The notes beneath the pieces were generated by a model. The model ran no database searches, was not told the DNA's origin, and saw only the letters and a list, made by a program, of their open reading frames with translations. Positions 9,591 through 18,103 of a stretch of 64,000 nt of DNA are shown here, in pieces. The first letter of the stretch is position 1. Every line of letters begins with the position of its first letter. The stretch lies in NCBI RefSeq assembly GCF_013410875.1, contig NZ_JACCCU010000001.1, positions 1,240,001-1,304,000 on the forward strand, written 5' to 3'. The translations under genes were made by a program, and so were the position numbers. The stretch comes from Tunturiibacter empetritectus (lineage in GTDB: Bacteria > Acidobacteriota > Terriglobia > Terriglobales > Acidobacteriaceae).

Positions 9591-10904
9591 TTATTTGCGG
9601 ATGAGAAAGACAAAGCGGAGCAGGAAGAGTGTGGCGAGGAGATAGAGCATCCAGTCCTGACGGCGGGCGCGGCCGGTGAGCAGTTGGAGGAGGGCGTAGC
9701 TGGTGAGGCCGAAGCTGAGGCCGTCGGCGATGGACCAGGTAAGTGGGATGGTCGCAACGGTGAGGAAGGCGGGGATGCCTATCTGCGGGTCGTCCCACTC
9801 GATCTCGCCAAGGCCAGTTAGCATGAGGCCGCCGACGAGGATGAGCGCGGGCGCTGTGGCGAAGGTGGGAATGGCTCCGACGAGTGGTGCAAGAAAGAGC
9901 GAGAGGAAAAAGAGGATGCCGGTGACGATGGCGGTGACGCCGGTGCGGCCTCCCGCAGCGACTCCTGCGGAGGACTCGATGTAGCTTGTGACGGTGCTGG
10001 TGCCCGCGAGGGAGCCGAGGATGGTGGAGCTGGCATCGGCGAGGAAGATGCGGTTGAGGCGGGGAATGGTGTGGTCGGGGGCGATGAGGCCGGCGCGCTG
10101 GGTGACGGCGACAAGCGTGCCGATGTTGTCGAAGAGGTCGACGAAGAGGAAGACGAAGATGATCTCGAAGGCTCCGATGTGGAGCGCGCCGAGGATGTCG
10201 AGGTGGAAAGCCGTGGACTTGATTGCGGATAGGTCGTAGTGCGTCGGTTCCCAGTGGACCTGATGGCAGAGAATGCCGAGGAACGTGGTGGCGAGGACGC
10301 CGATGAGCATGGAGGCTCGCACGCGGAGTACTTGCAGGATTGCGATGAGCAAGAGGCCGAAGATTGCCAGCGCAGTGCCTGGAGAGCGGAGATCTCCGAG
10401 GGTGACCGTGGTGGCGGCGCTGGGAACGATGATGCCCGCGTTGCGAAATCCGATGAAGGCGATGTAGAGGCCGATGCCTCCGCCGACTGCAGCGTGCAGC
10501 TGATGAGGGATGGCTGCGACGAGGCGCTGGCGGATGCCGGTGAAGGTGAGGGCGAGGAAGATGATGCCCGAGAGGAAGACTGCGCCAAGTGCTGTTTGCC
10601 AGGGGACTCCCATGCCGAGGACGACAGTGTAAGTAAAGTAGGCGTTGAGGCCCATGCCGGGCGCGAGGGCGAGCGGGTAGTTGGCGATGCTTCCCATGAG
10701 GATGCTGCCGAAGGCCGCACAGAGGCAGGTAGCAGTGGTGACGGCGGCGAGCGGCATGCCGGTTTTACTGAGCAGCGACGGGTTCACGAAGATGATGTAC
10801 GCCATCGTGATGAACGTCGTAAGGCCGGCGAGGATTTCTGTTCGCCAGTTGGTCGCATGTGCAGAGAAGCCGAAGTAGTGCTCCAGGCGAGTGCGGAGGT
10901 GCAT
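9591..10904 (-). CDS. NCS2/AzgA-type purine permease
   Basis: 437 aa, polytopic with 12 or more hydrophobic segments. The N-terminus (RTEILAGLTTFITMAYIIFVNP), the block ANYPLALAPGMGLNAYFTYTVV and the later FVDLFDNIGTLVAV and STILGSLAGTSTVTSYIESSAGVAAGGRTG match the AzgA/PbuG/PbuO guanine-hypoxanthine-adenine permeases, probably proton symporters in the inner membrane. The exact base is not determinable. ATG start. It converges with the kinase gene, with only 14 bp between the ends. Confidence 0.93.
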   Translation of the reverse strand: MHLRTRLEHYFGFSAHATNWRTEILAGLTTFITMAYIIFVNPSLLSKTGMPLAAVTTATCLCAAFGSILMGSIANYPLALAPGMGLNAYFTYTVVLGMGVPWQTALGAVFLSGIIFLALTFTGIRQRLVAAIPHQLHAAVGGGIGLYIAFIGFRNAGIIVPSAATTVTLGDLRSPGTALAIFGLLLIAILQVLRVRASMLIGVLATTFLGILCHQVHWEPTHYDLSAIKSTAFHLDILGALHIGAFEIIFVFLFVDLFDNIGTLVAVTQRAGLIAPDHTIPRLNRIFLADASSTILGSLAGTSTVTSYIESSAGVAAGGRTGVTAIVTGILFFLSLFLAPLVGAIPTFATAPALILVGGLMLTGLGEIEWDDPQIGIPAFLTVATIPLTWSIADGLSFGLTSYALLQLLTGRARRQDWMLYLLATLFLLRFVFLIRK

Positions 10905-10976
10905 CAGGTCAGGGCTCCTGTGAGGCGGGAAACTAGAATGGATGGAGTAGTACCAGCATAGCGTGAGAGGGCTTGG

Positions 10977-11489
10977 ATGAAAGCAGAGGATGTGAAGAAA
11001 TTACTTGGGTTGCAGCCGCATCCGCGCGAGGGTGGGTGGTATGTGAGGACGTACGAAGCTACGGAGAAGGTGGACGCCAAAGCGTTTGGCGATAAGAGAT
11101 ATGCGGGGGCGCGACGGACTGGAACTGCGATCTACTATCTGTTGGAGCCGGAGACGTTCAGTGAGATGCATCGACTGAAGTCGGATGAGGTGTTTCATTT
11201 TTATGCCGGGGACGCGGTGGAGATGCTGCAGCTGGTCGAGAAGGGGAAGGGCCAGACAGTCGTGATCGGGAACGATCTGTTGCGAGGCCAAAGGCCGCAG
11301 GTGGTGGTGGAACGGGGCGTGTGGCAAGGGTCGCGCCTGGTAGCGGGAGGACGCTGGGCGCTGCTGGGGTGTACCGTGAGCCCCGGATTTGAGTTCGAGG
11401 ACTATGACGCCGGAGAACGTAAGGAGCTGTGTGAAGCGTGGCCCGAGTTTGTTGAGGAGATTACGGCTTTAACTAGAGTTGTTCGCTGA
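10977..11489 (+). CDS. DUF985-type cupin protein
   Basis: 170 aa. The pattern LGLQPHPREGGWYVRTYEA, then TAIYYLLEPETFSEMHRLKSDEVFHFYAGDAVEMLQL and VSPGFEFEDYDAGER, is the cupin_5 (DUF985) family. The His and Glu residues in the SEMHRLKSDEVFHFY region are the likely metal or ligand site. Biochemical role is unknown. ATG start with GAGAGGG upstream. It is divergent from the purine permease, with 72 bp between starts. Confidence 0.9.
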   Translation: MKAEDVKKLLGLQPHPREGGWYVRTYEATEKVDAKAFGDKRYAGARRTGTAIYYLLEPETFSEMHRLKSDEVFHFYAGDAVEMLQLVEKGKGQTVVIGNDLLRGQRPQVVVERGVWQGSRLVAGGRWALLGCTVSPGFEFEDYDAGERKELCEAWPEFVEEITALTRVVR

Positions 11490-11582
11490 GTTGGATTCTC
11501 TCTTTGAAGATGTTTTCTCCGGCGGATGAGACGCTGCTCTATCTGATGTTGTACCGTGATTCTATTGTTTGATAAGGACTGA

Positions 11583-12638
11583 ATGAAAGATCTGCTTAGC
11601 GGCGTGCTTGACCATATTGCGGCCAATACCAGGCGCAAGGTCCTCGCTATTTACAGCCTTTTGCTGCTGATGAATGTTGCCGCCTGGATGTGGGCTTTTC
11701 TTGCGTTTCGACACTATCCGGTGTTGCTGGGTACGGCGTTTCTGGCTTACAGCTTCGGCCTTCGTCATGCGGTGGATGCCGATCATATTGCAGCGATCGA
11801 CAACGTAACGCGGAAGTTGATGCAGGAGGGCAAACGTCCTGTCGCAGTGGGATTCATGTTCTCGCTCGGGCACTCGACGATTGTAGTTCTGGGGTCGATT
11901 GCGATCTCGGCTACAGCACTATCGCTGCAACATCGGCTGGATGCCGCGAGACATATCGGCGGAGTGGTTGGGACGCTGGTCTCGACGCTGTTTCTCTTCG
12001 GAATCGCGATCGTGAATATGGCCGTTCTGCGGTCGGTGTATCTTGCTTTTCGGCGGGTTCGCCGAGGGGAGCGCTATGTTGAGGAGGACTTCGATCTGCT
12101 GCTGGGCAGCCGCGGATTTCTGTCTCGTCTCTTTCGGCCAATGTTTGCGTTGATCCGGCACAGTTGGCACATGTATCCGCTCGGCATTCTGTTTGGCCTT
12201 GGATTCGACACCGCGACGGAGATTGGGTTGCTTGGCCTCTCGGCCTCCGAGGCCGCCAGAGGGCTGTCGCTGTGGTCGGTTCTGGTGTTTCCTGCGCTGT
12301 TTGCGGCGGGCATGTCTCTGATCGACACCACGGACAATGTCTTGATGTTGGGCGCGTATGGGTGGGCCTTCGTGAAGCCGATTCGCAAGATCTACTACAA
12401 CATGACGATCACGTTGATCTCGGTGATCGTTGCAATGATGGTGGGCGGCATCGAAGCGCTCGGACTGATGGCGGACCAGTTTCACTTTCATGGGACGTTC
12501 TGGTCCTGGGTCGGCACTCTCAATGAAAACTTTGGCACACTAGGCTACGTCATCATCGGACTCTTTGCTTTGAGCTGGATCGTCTCGATCTGGTTCTACA
12601 AGTGGCGCAGGTTCGACGAGTTGGAAGTGAGTACATAA
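11583..12638 (+). CDS. Nickel/cobalt transporter, NiCoT family
   Basis: 351 aa with about eight TM helices. The signature RHAVDADHIAAIDNVTRKL in TM2 carries the H-x4-D-H metal motif, and LGHSTIVVLGS and GLGFDTATEIGLL are the other family signatures. It brings Ni2+ or Co2+ into the cell by secondary transport. No nickel enzyme, cobalamin gene or obvious riboswitch is beside it, so Ni versus Co is open. ATG start with AAGGA 5 bases upstream. It ends convergent with the beta-helix gene. Confidence 0.94.
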   Translation: MKDLLSGVLDHIAANTRRKVLAIYSLLLLMNVAAWMWAFLAFRHYPVLLGTAFLAYSFGLRHAVDADHIAAIDNVTRKLMQEGKRPVAVGFMFSLGHSTIVVLGSIAISATALSLQHRLDAARHIGGVVGTLVSTLFLFGIAIVNMAVLRSVYLAFRRVRRGERYVEEDFDLLLGSRGFLSRLFRPMFALIRHSWHMYPLGILFGLGFDTATEIGLLGLSASEAARGLSLWSVLVFPALFAAGMSLIDTTDNVLMLGAYGWAFVKPIRKIYYNMTITLISVIVAMMVGGIEALGLMADQFHFHGTFWSWVGTLNENFGTLGYVIIGLFALSWIVSIWFYKWRRFDELEVST

Positions 12639-12690
12639 TTTTCTTCGACGCCTGAGCCTGTGAGAGCTGCACTTTTTTAGATAATGCGAA

Positions 12691-12735
12691 GGAACAAAAA
12701 CTTGAGGGACAGCATGAACTTTGCTGCCCCTCAAG
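12691..12735 (-). terminator. Rho-independent terminator of the beta-helix gene
   Basis: CTTGAGGGACAGC (12701-12713) pairs almost perfectly with GCTGCCCCTCAAG (12723-12735). On the minus strand the stem is followed by TTTTTGTTCC. It sits between convergent genes and may serve both. Confidence 0.8.
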
Positions 12736-12765
12736 AATGATGGATGCACGTTTGTGCTTTTGTGC

Positions 12766-14667
12766 TTACGGGTAGAGCACGACAGGATTCAGGCTGCCTC
12801 CATTGCTGCTGTTGGCGGTTGCGCCTTGCCCGTTGATGACATGGGTGATCTGCCCGCTGCCATTCAGGAAGACGGTCCCGACGTCATGAATCGCGATTCC
12901 ACTTTTGTCGGGGACGGTCATCGCGTTGTCTTCGATGATGTTGATCCCTTGGTTGAAGAAGGAGTAGATGCCCAGGCCGTACGCCTGATGGGTGGTCGCT
13001 GAGTTGGAGACGACGTAGGACGGATAGCCATTGGCAGTGCCATCGGTCCATGCGCTCTGGCTCGGCGGATCGTAGGGCAGTTCACTCTGGTAGAAGATGG
13101 TTTCGCCGCCGCTACCGTTCCACAGCACCTGCTCCTTCTGGTAGTGCTCCACGGCGAGGCCGGTTGCGGTGACGTTATCGCCGTTGACGACCAGGCCGTG
13201 ATCCGCGGTGTTTACGATCCAGCCGACGCCATTGCCGTGGTCCGCGCGCCATGCCCAGATGTCGTCGAGCAGAACGTCGTTGCTGTTGATCTCGATACTG
13301 GTAGTGGCGCTTCCAACGGTGGCTCCGCCGATCCGGATGAAGACATCGCTCAAGGACGACGGATTTGAAGCGTGATTCCCGAAGAGATTAAATCCGAAGC
13401 GGTCATCCAAATCTCTCAGTCGGGAGCAGCCTAACTGAATCAGCGCGGAGGAGTTGACGGGACCGGCATCGACGATGAGACCGGCGATCTCGACTCCATC
13501 TACATCCGTGACGGTGAGCGCCGGTCGGCCAGTCTGCGGAACAAGCGTGGCAAAGCCGAGGCCAAGCACGATGGTGTTGGGATAGAGGACGCGGATGGTG
13601 TCTTTGAGTTGATAGACGCCGGGCGTGAGGATGAGACTCTTGCCAAAGAGTAGTGCGAGATTAATAGCCTCTACGTTGGTCGAGGGGGTCGCGATGAAGA
13701 AGTTGTTGATGGATCTTGAATGGCCGGGCGTGCCTGCGCTCGCCCAGCTGACACCGGACGAGTTTTTCTGCAGTTTGGGAACAAATACCTTGTAGGTGCC
13801 GTCGCTGTCGCTATAGAGGAATGGTCTCTCTCGGCTGACCGGCGTGCTCGGAAGGGTCGTGTAGGTAGGATTCGGATAGCTTTGTGCGGGCGCACCTGTG
13901 ACGCCGGAGAAGACCTGGTTCCAGACCCCGTTCGACCAGCTGCCGATGTTGCTGTTGCGTACGTAGAACTGCTGCTGAGACCCGTTGACGATGGAGCCGG
14001 TTTCGGAGTCGGCGATGAAGCCTCCGCTCGCATACGAGGGGCCTGTGCAGTAGTCCATCAGCGTGCTGTTGCCGGTGATGTGGACGCGACGCATCGGGGC
14101 AGCCTGCGATACGGCCCAGAACTCACCGGAGTAGCAGCCGAAGTTCGGCGTGTTGACGTTGATGGCGAGGTTCGACAGCGACCGCCAGAAGTTGTCGAGT
14201 GCGGTGCAGCCATTGCTGTCGCACTGATTGTAGACATCAATGGAGCCGTTGATGACCACATCGTCCGGCGAAGCGCCCAATCCGGCGACCTCAGTGTAGA
14301 AGCCTACCTTGAAGTTGAGGGGCGTGGCAGCGCTGCCGTAGACGCCGGGCTTGAATAACAGGGCATAGCGCTGAGTTCCGAACTGGTTGCTTATTTGCTG
14401 ATTGGAGATGGAGTCAACCGTTGCCTGGATCTGGCTCGTCGACATACTTGGGTCGAAGACGTAAACGTTGGGGCCAAGGTTGGATGTGTTCTGAGCGACT
14501 GCTGAACTGGCGAATGCACCTGCGGCTAAGAGAAGTGTTCCGATGAGGCGCGCGAAGGCTGGCTTCGCAGGGATAGACTTACTCGCTTTGTGTGTCACGT
14601 TGGCAACTCCGGTACGCATGGGGTGGATTGCGCCGGCAACGATAGTCTGCGTTTTAGTCCTTGTCAA
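12766..14667 (-). CDS. Secreted right-handed beta-helix (pectate-lyase-fold) protein
   Basis: 633 aa. The N-terminal region contains a signal peptide (LIGTLLLAAGAFASSAVAQ) after an unusually long n-region of about 40 residues, so the true start may be further in. The body has the recurring short strands of a parallel beta-helix (FKPGVYGSAATPLNFKVGFYTEVAGLG, then LILTPGVYQLKDTIRV, VDGVEIAGLIVDAG, NDVLLDDIWAWRADHG). This type is sometimes mis-named adenylyl cyclase or coagulation factor 5/8 protein in databases. A carbohydrate-active role such as polysaccharide cleavage or binding is inferred from the fold only. Confidence 0.85.
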   Translation of the reverse strand: MTRTKTQTIVAGAIHPMRTGVANVTHKASKSIPAKPAFARLIGTLLLAAGAFASSAVAQNTSNLGPNVYVFDPSMSTSQIQATVDSISNQQISNQFGTQRYALLFKPGVYGSAATPLNFKVGFYTEVAGLGASPDDVVINGSIDVYNQCDSNGCTALDNFWRSLSNLAINVNTPNFGCYSGEFWAVSQAAPMRRVHITGNSTLMDYCTGPSYASGGFIADSETGSIVNGSQQQFYVRNSNIGSWSNGVWNQVFSGVTGAPAQSYPNPTYTTLPSTPVSRERPFLYSDSDGTYKVFVPKLQKNSSGVSWASAGTPGHSRSINNFFIATPSTNVEAINLALLFGKSLILTPGVYQLKDTIRVLYPNTIVLGLGFATLVPQTGRPALTVTDVDGVEIAGLIVDAGPVNSSALIQLGCSRLRDLDDRFGFNLFGNHASNPSSLSDVFIRIGGATVGSATTSIEINSNDVLLDDIWAWRADHGNGVGWIVNTADHGLVVNGDNVTATGLAVEHYQKEQVLWNGSGGETIFYQSELPYDPPSQSAWTDGTANGYPSYVVSNSATTHQAYGLGIYSFFNQGINIIEDNAMTVPDKSGIAIHDVGTVFLNGSGQITHVINGQGATANSSNGGSLNPVVLYP

Positions 14668-14752
14668 TCGAGGACTGTAGGCAATTTTCGCCCCACAAAA
14701 ACGTTTCAGCTTATCATCCTTTTACAAAGGATTCGCGAGTTCGAGATTGACT

Positions 14753-16132
14753 TTATAGGAGCTTCATCGCGTCCGGATCCCACTTCACGACTTCGCCGCG
14801 CTCCATGCTCAGGTTACTCAGCAGGGCAGCGCCGGCTGCGCGGAAGCCAAACACCGCATCTTCCACGACAGGCTTCCGCGTGCGAACCGCAGAGAAGAAG
14901 TTGCTGAAGTGGTCGTAGCTGTCGCTGTATCCGGCGGGAGCTACAAATTTTTCAAACCCAGCGGATGGACCGCCTGATGGATGCGTGACCGGATACTTCT
15001 GCCGGTAGTCTTCAAGGATGCGCTTTTGCATCGCATCGGTAAAGGTTCCGATCGTGTAGCCGGGTTCTTTCTGGAGAGGCACTCGGTTGACGCTGACGGT
15101 GCTGCCCGCGATCTCCATCGTTCCTTCCGATCCGGTAAAGATCAGGCCTTCACTCTCCTCGCCGCCGTCTACGAAGTTTACGCGGAGGCTGAGGTTGAAT
15201 CCTTCCCGGTAGTCAAAGAGGCCAAGCATCACGTCGGGGACGTCGCGGCCATCCTTCCAGAACCGCAGGCCACCGGTTGCCATCGCTCGCGTGGGGCCAT
15301 GTGAACCAGTGATAAAGTGAGTGCCGCTGAAGAGGTGCACGAAGAGATCGCCAGCTACGCCGCTGCCGTAGGCCTTCCATTTGCGCCACTGGAAGAAGTG
15401 CTCGGCGTTGAAGGGAATTTTGGGCGCAGTCCCCTGAAAGCGCGGCCAGTCGCAGGTTTCGGTCGATGCGTCGAGCGGCACGGTATAGTTCCATGCGCCC
15501 ATGGAGGAGTTGCGGTCCCAACGCGCAGTGACCATGTTGAGCTGGCCGATGGCGCCTGAAGCCAGCAGCTCCTTGGCCTTCGCGTAGATGATCGAGCTTA
15601 CGCGCTGGCTTCCGATCTGGAGGATGCGGTTTGTTTTGCGTGCGGTCTCGATGATCTCGGGCCCGTCGGAGTAGAGGTGAATCATCGGCTTCTCGCAGTA
15701 GACGTCTTTGCCCGCGTTCATGGCGTCGACGGCTGCCTGCTTGTGCCAATGATCCGGTGTGGCGATGAGGACTGCGTCAATATCCTTGCGGGCTAGTATC
15801 TCCTTGTAGTCGCGGGTTGTGAAGATGTCGCTGCCCCATAACTCTTTGCTGCGTTCGAGCCTGCCGTCGTAGCAGTCCGCTACGGCCACCAGCTTCACGC
15901 CCGGAACCTGCACGGCGGTCTTTGTATCGCCTTGACCCTGAATGCCCGCCCCAATCAATGCGAACTGGATGTGATCGTTGGCTGCAACCGGCACGGCGGG
16001 GCTGGTCTGAGCTGTTGTGAGCGCATACATCCTTGATTCCAGCAACTTCGACCCCAGCAACGTCTCCGCGGTTGCTGTTCCCGCGGCCTTCAGGAAATTT
16101 CTACGGTTCAACACGTGCCCCTGTCCTCGCAT
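14753..16132 (-). CDS. Gfo/Idh/MocA oxidoreductase with Tat signal
   Basis: 459 aa from the ATG at 16132; a TTG at 16156 and a GTG at 16114 are alternatives, and AGGACAGGGG lies just upstream of the GTG. NRRNFLKAAGTA is a twin-arginine signal, so the folded, cofactor-loaded protein is probably exported. The Rossmann domain (IQFALIGAGIQGQGDTKTAVQVPGVKLVAVADCYDG, then DAVLIATPDHWHKQAAVDAMNAGKDVYCEKP) binds NAD(P); EKP is the family hallmark. The C-terminal domain includes GVAGDLFVHLFSGTHFITG. Exported members are common in Acidobacteriota and Bacteroidota; the sugar substrate is unknown. Confidence 0.93.
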   Translation of the reverse strand: MRGQGHVLNRRNFLKAAGTATAETLLGSKLLESRMYALTTAQTSPAVPVAANDHIQFALIGAGIQGQGDTKTAVQVPGVKLVAVADCYDGRLERSKELWGSDIFTTRDYKEILARKDIDAVLIATPDHWHKQAAVDAMNAGKDVYCEKPMIHLYSDGPEIIETARKTNRILQIGSQRVSSIIYAKAKELLASGAIGQLNMVTARWDRNSSMGAWNYTVPLDASTETCDWPRFQGTAPKIPFNAEHFFQWRKWKAYGSGVAGDLFVHLFSGTHFITGSHGPTRAMATGGLRFWKDGRDVPDVMLGLFDYREGFNLSLRVNFVDGGEESEGLIFTGSEGTMEIAGSTVSVNRVPLQKEPGYTIGTFTDAMQKRILEDYRQKYPVTHPSGGPSAGFEKFVAPAGYSDSYDHFSNFFSAVRTRKPVVEDAVFGFRAAGAALLSNLSMERGEVVKWDPDAMKLL

Positions 16133-16309
16133 GATGAAGTTGACCACTACCTGCAACCATATTCTCCGCTAAAGATTTTGTCTCGCAGGGTAGAGCAGGG
16201 AAGCGGAGTGCTCCATGGCTGCGCTGGCCGGTTGCAGCTCGCGGATTGTGTCAGAACACCGATCTGTTTTTGCTTTGCTATTAGAACTGCGAAGTGGATA
16301 CTGGCCTGT

Positions 16310-17944
16310 ATGTCTGCGACGGCGGCTATCTTGGGAAAAGTCGGGCTTCCGTTGCCGCTCAAAGAGATTGCTGCGCGTCACTGGGATGCGATCGTTGTGG
16401 GGGCGGGCCACAATGGGTTGGCATGTGCAACATACCTGGCACGGGCAGGCCAGCGCGTGCTCGTGCTGGAGAGCCGCGAGCGAGTCGGGGGAGCCTGCAC
16501 CGTCGAAGAACCGTTTCCCGGCGTTCGGATGTCCCCCTGCGCGTATCTTGCCGGACTGCTGCATCCGCTGGTGATTGAGGAACTCGGTCTGCCGAGCCGC
16601 GGCTTTACGTGGACACCCGCTGTCAACGGACTTTTTGTGCCCTTTCTTGATGGCAGCAGCATTCAGCTTTGGGATGATGACGCGCGATGTGAAGAAGAGG
16701 TTCGCCGCTTCTCGCCGCGCGACATTGAAGGCTGGCGCGCGATGAACGATGTTGTCCGTCGATTGCGAGATAAGCTTCGGCCTGCAGGCGGCGTCCTTAG
16801 CGACAATCCATCCGCGGGCGGGCGCGATCTGTGGATTGGCGATGCACCAACACAGGAGCAACTCGAAGATCTGCTCCAGGGTGACGCCGAAGCGCACCAT
16901 CTACTCTTGAGCTGGTCGATGGCGGAGTTTGTCGAGCGCTATCTAGTCGACGAACGGTTGCAAGCCGCTTATCTGGGACAAGGCGTGATCGGCACCAACG
17001 CGAGCCCTTTTGACGCAGGTACGGCCTCCATTCGCTTTCATCACTCCTCCGGCCGTCTCGGCGGCATGCCAGGCATGTGGGGTTATGTGAAGGGTGGCAT
17101 GGGCATGGTGTCGTTTTACTTCTGCGATGCTGCCCGCGAGGCCGGAGCAGTTGTGGCCACAGGCGTCAACGTGGCGCAGATTCTTCCCGGCGAGGGCGTA
17201 CTACTGGAGGGTGGAGAGCGCATCACAGCGCGGGTGGTCGTATCGAACGCAGACCCGATCCGCACCTTACGAATGCTGGATAGCGGCGCAGACCCAGCCT
17301 GGGCTGCCAGGGTGCGCTCGGTGCCGATCGAAGGATGCACCGTCAAACTGAACGTATTGCTTCGCGAACTGCCGAACTTTACCGCTCGACCGGGAGTTGA
17401 CGAGCCGCATCACTACGGTCAGATCAACGCTCCGTTGACGAAAGCGGAGTGGAAGGCCGGCTATGCAGCAGCTCGTGCGGGATCCTTTCCGGAGCAGCTC
17501 TGGTGTGAACTTTACTTCCAGAGTGTGCACGATGAGACCGTAGCTCCAGCAGGTTTGCACACCATGAGCGTCTTCGCGCAGTACGTCCCTTACAAGTTTG
17601 CGTCAGGCAGTTGGGAGGAGCGTCGCAGCGAGGCAAAGGCTCTGGCGTTGCGCTCGATCGGTCGCTATTGCAGCAATCTGCAAGACGCCGTTGTCGACGC
17701 GCAGGTGATGGGACCACCTGACATCGAGCAGAAGGTCGGCCTCACCGGCGGGCATATCTTCCAGGGCGAGTGCCTTCCTGCCTACATGTGGAGCAAGCGT
17801 CTCGCCGCAAGAACTCCGATGAAGGGCGTCTATCTGTGTGGCGCTTGTACCCATCCTGGCGGCAGTGTGATCGGCATCAACGGGCGCAATGCTGCGATGG
17901 CGGTGCTCCGTGATCTGGATGGCGAGGTAGCACGAAAGGTGTAG
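16310..17944 (+). CDS. Phytoene-dehydrogenase-like FAD oxidoreductase
   Basis: 544 aa from the ATG at 16310; the frame stays open further upstream, but that translation is unlike the family. The FAD-binding motif is DAIVVGAGHNGLACATYLARAG followed by ESRERVGGACTVEE, and the C-terminal FAD contact is GVYLCGACTHPGGSVIGINGRNAA. It is closest in style to the CrtI/PYROXD2 group, not to a carotenoid cluster: no crtB or other carotenoid gene is nearby. Substrate unknown. It is divergent from the Gfo/Idh/MocA gene. Confidence 0.9.
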   Translation: MSATAAILGKVGLPLPLKEIAARHWDAIVVGAGHNGLACATYLARAGQRVLVLESRERVGGACTVEEPFPGVRMSPCAYLAGLLHPLVIEELGLPSRGFTWTPAVNGLFVPFLDGSSIQLWDDDARCEEEVRRFSPRDIEGWRAMNDVVRRLRDKLRPAGGVLSDNPSAGGRDLWIGDAPTQEQLEDLLQGDAEAHHLLLSWSMAEFVERYLVDERLQAAYLGQGVIGTNASPFDAGTASIRFHHSSGRLGGMPGMWGYVKGGMGMVSFYFCDAAREAGAVVATGVNVAQILPGEGVLLEGGERITARVVVSNADPIRTLRMLDSGADPAWAARVRSVPIEGCTVKLNVLLRELPNFTARPGVDEPHHYGQINAPLTKAEWKAGYAAARAGSFPEQLWCELYFQSVHDETVAPAGLHTMSVFAQYVPYKFASGSWEERRSEAKALALRSIGRYCSNLQDAVVDAQVMGPPDIEQKVGLTGGHIFQGECLPAYMWSKRLAARTPMKGVYLCGACTHPGGSVIGINGRNAAMAVLRDLDGEVARKV

Positions 17945-18103
17945 TACACTTACGAATCTCTACAGATATCTTGGAAGTGAATCACCCTTTTCCTCATTCG
18001 TTGGGGCCGGCTGGTATGCTTGCTCGCCTTTCTGCATCTGTCGAGCGGCCCATCAGAGATGATGGACCCGAGCTGAAAATTTGCAATTGTATCCAGGAGC
18101 TCG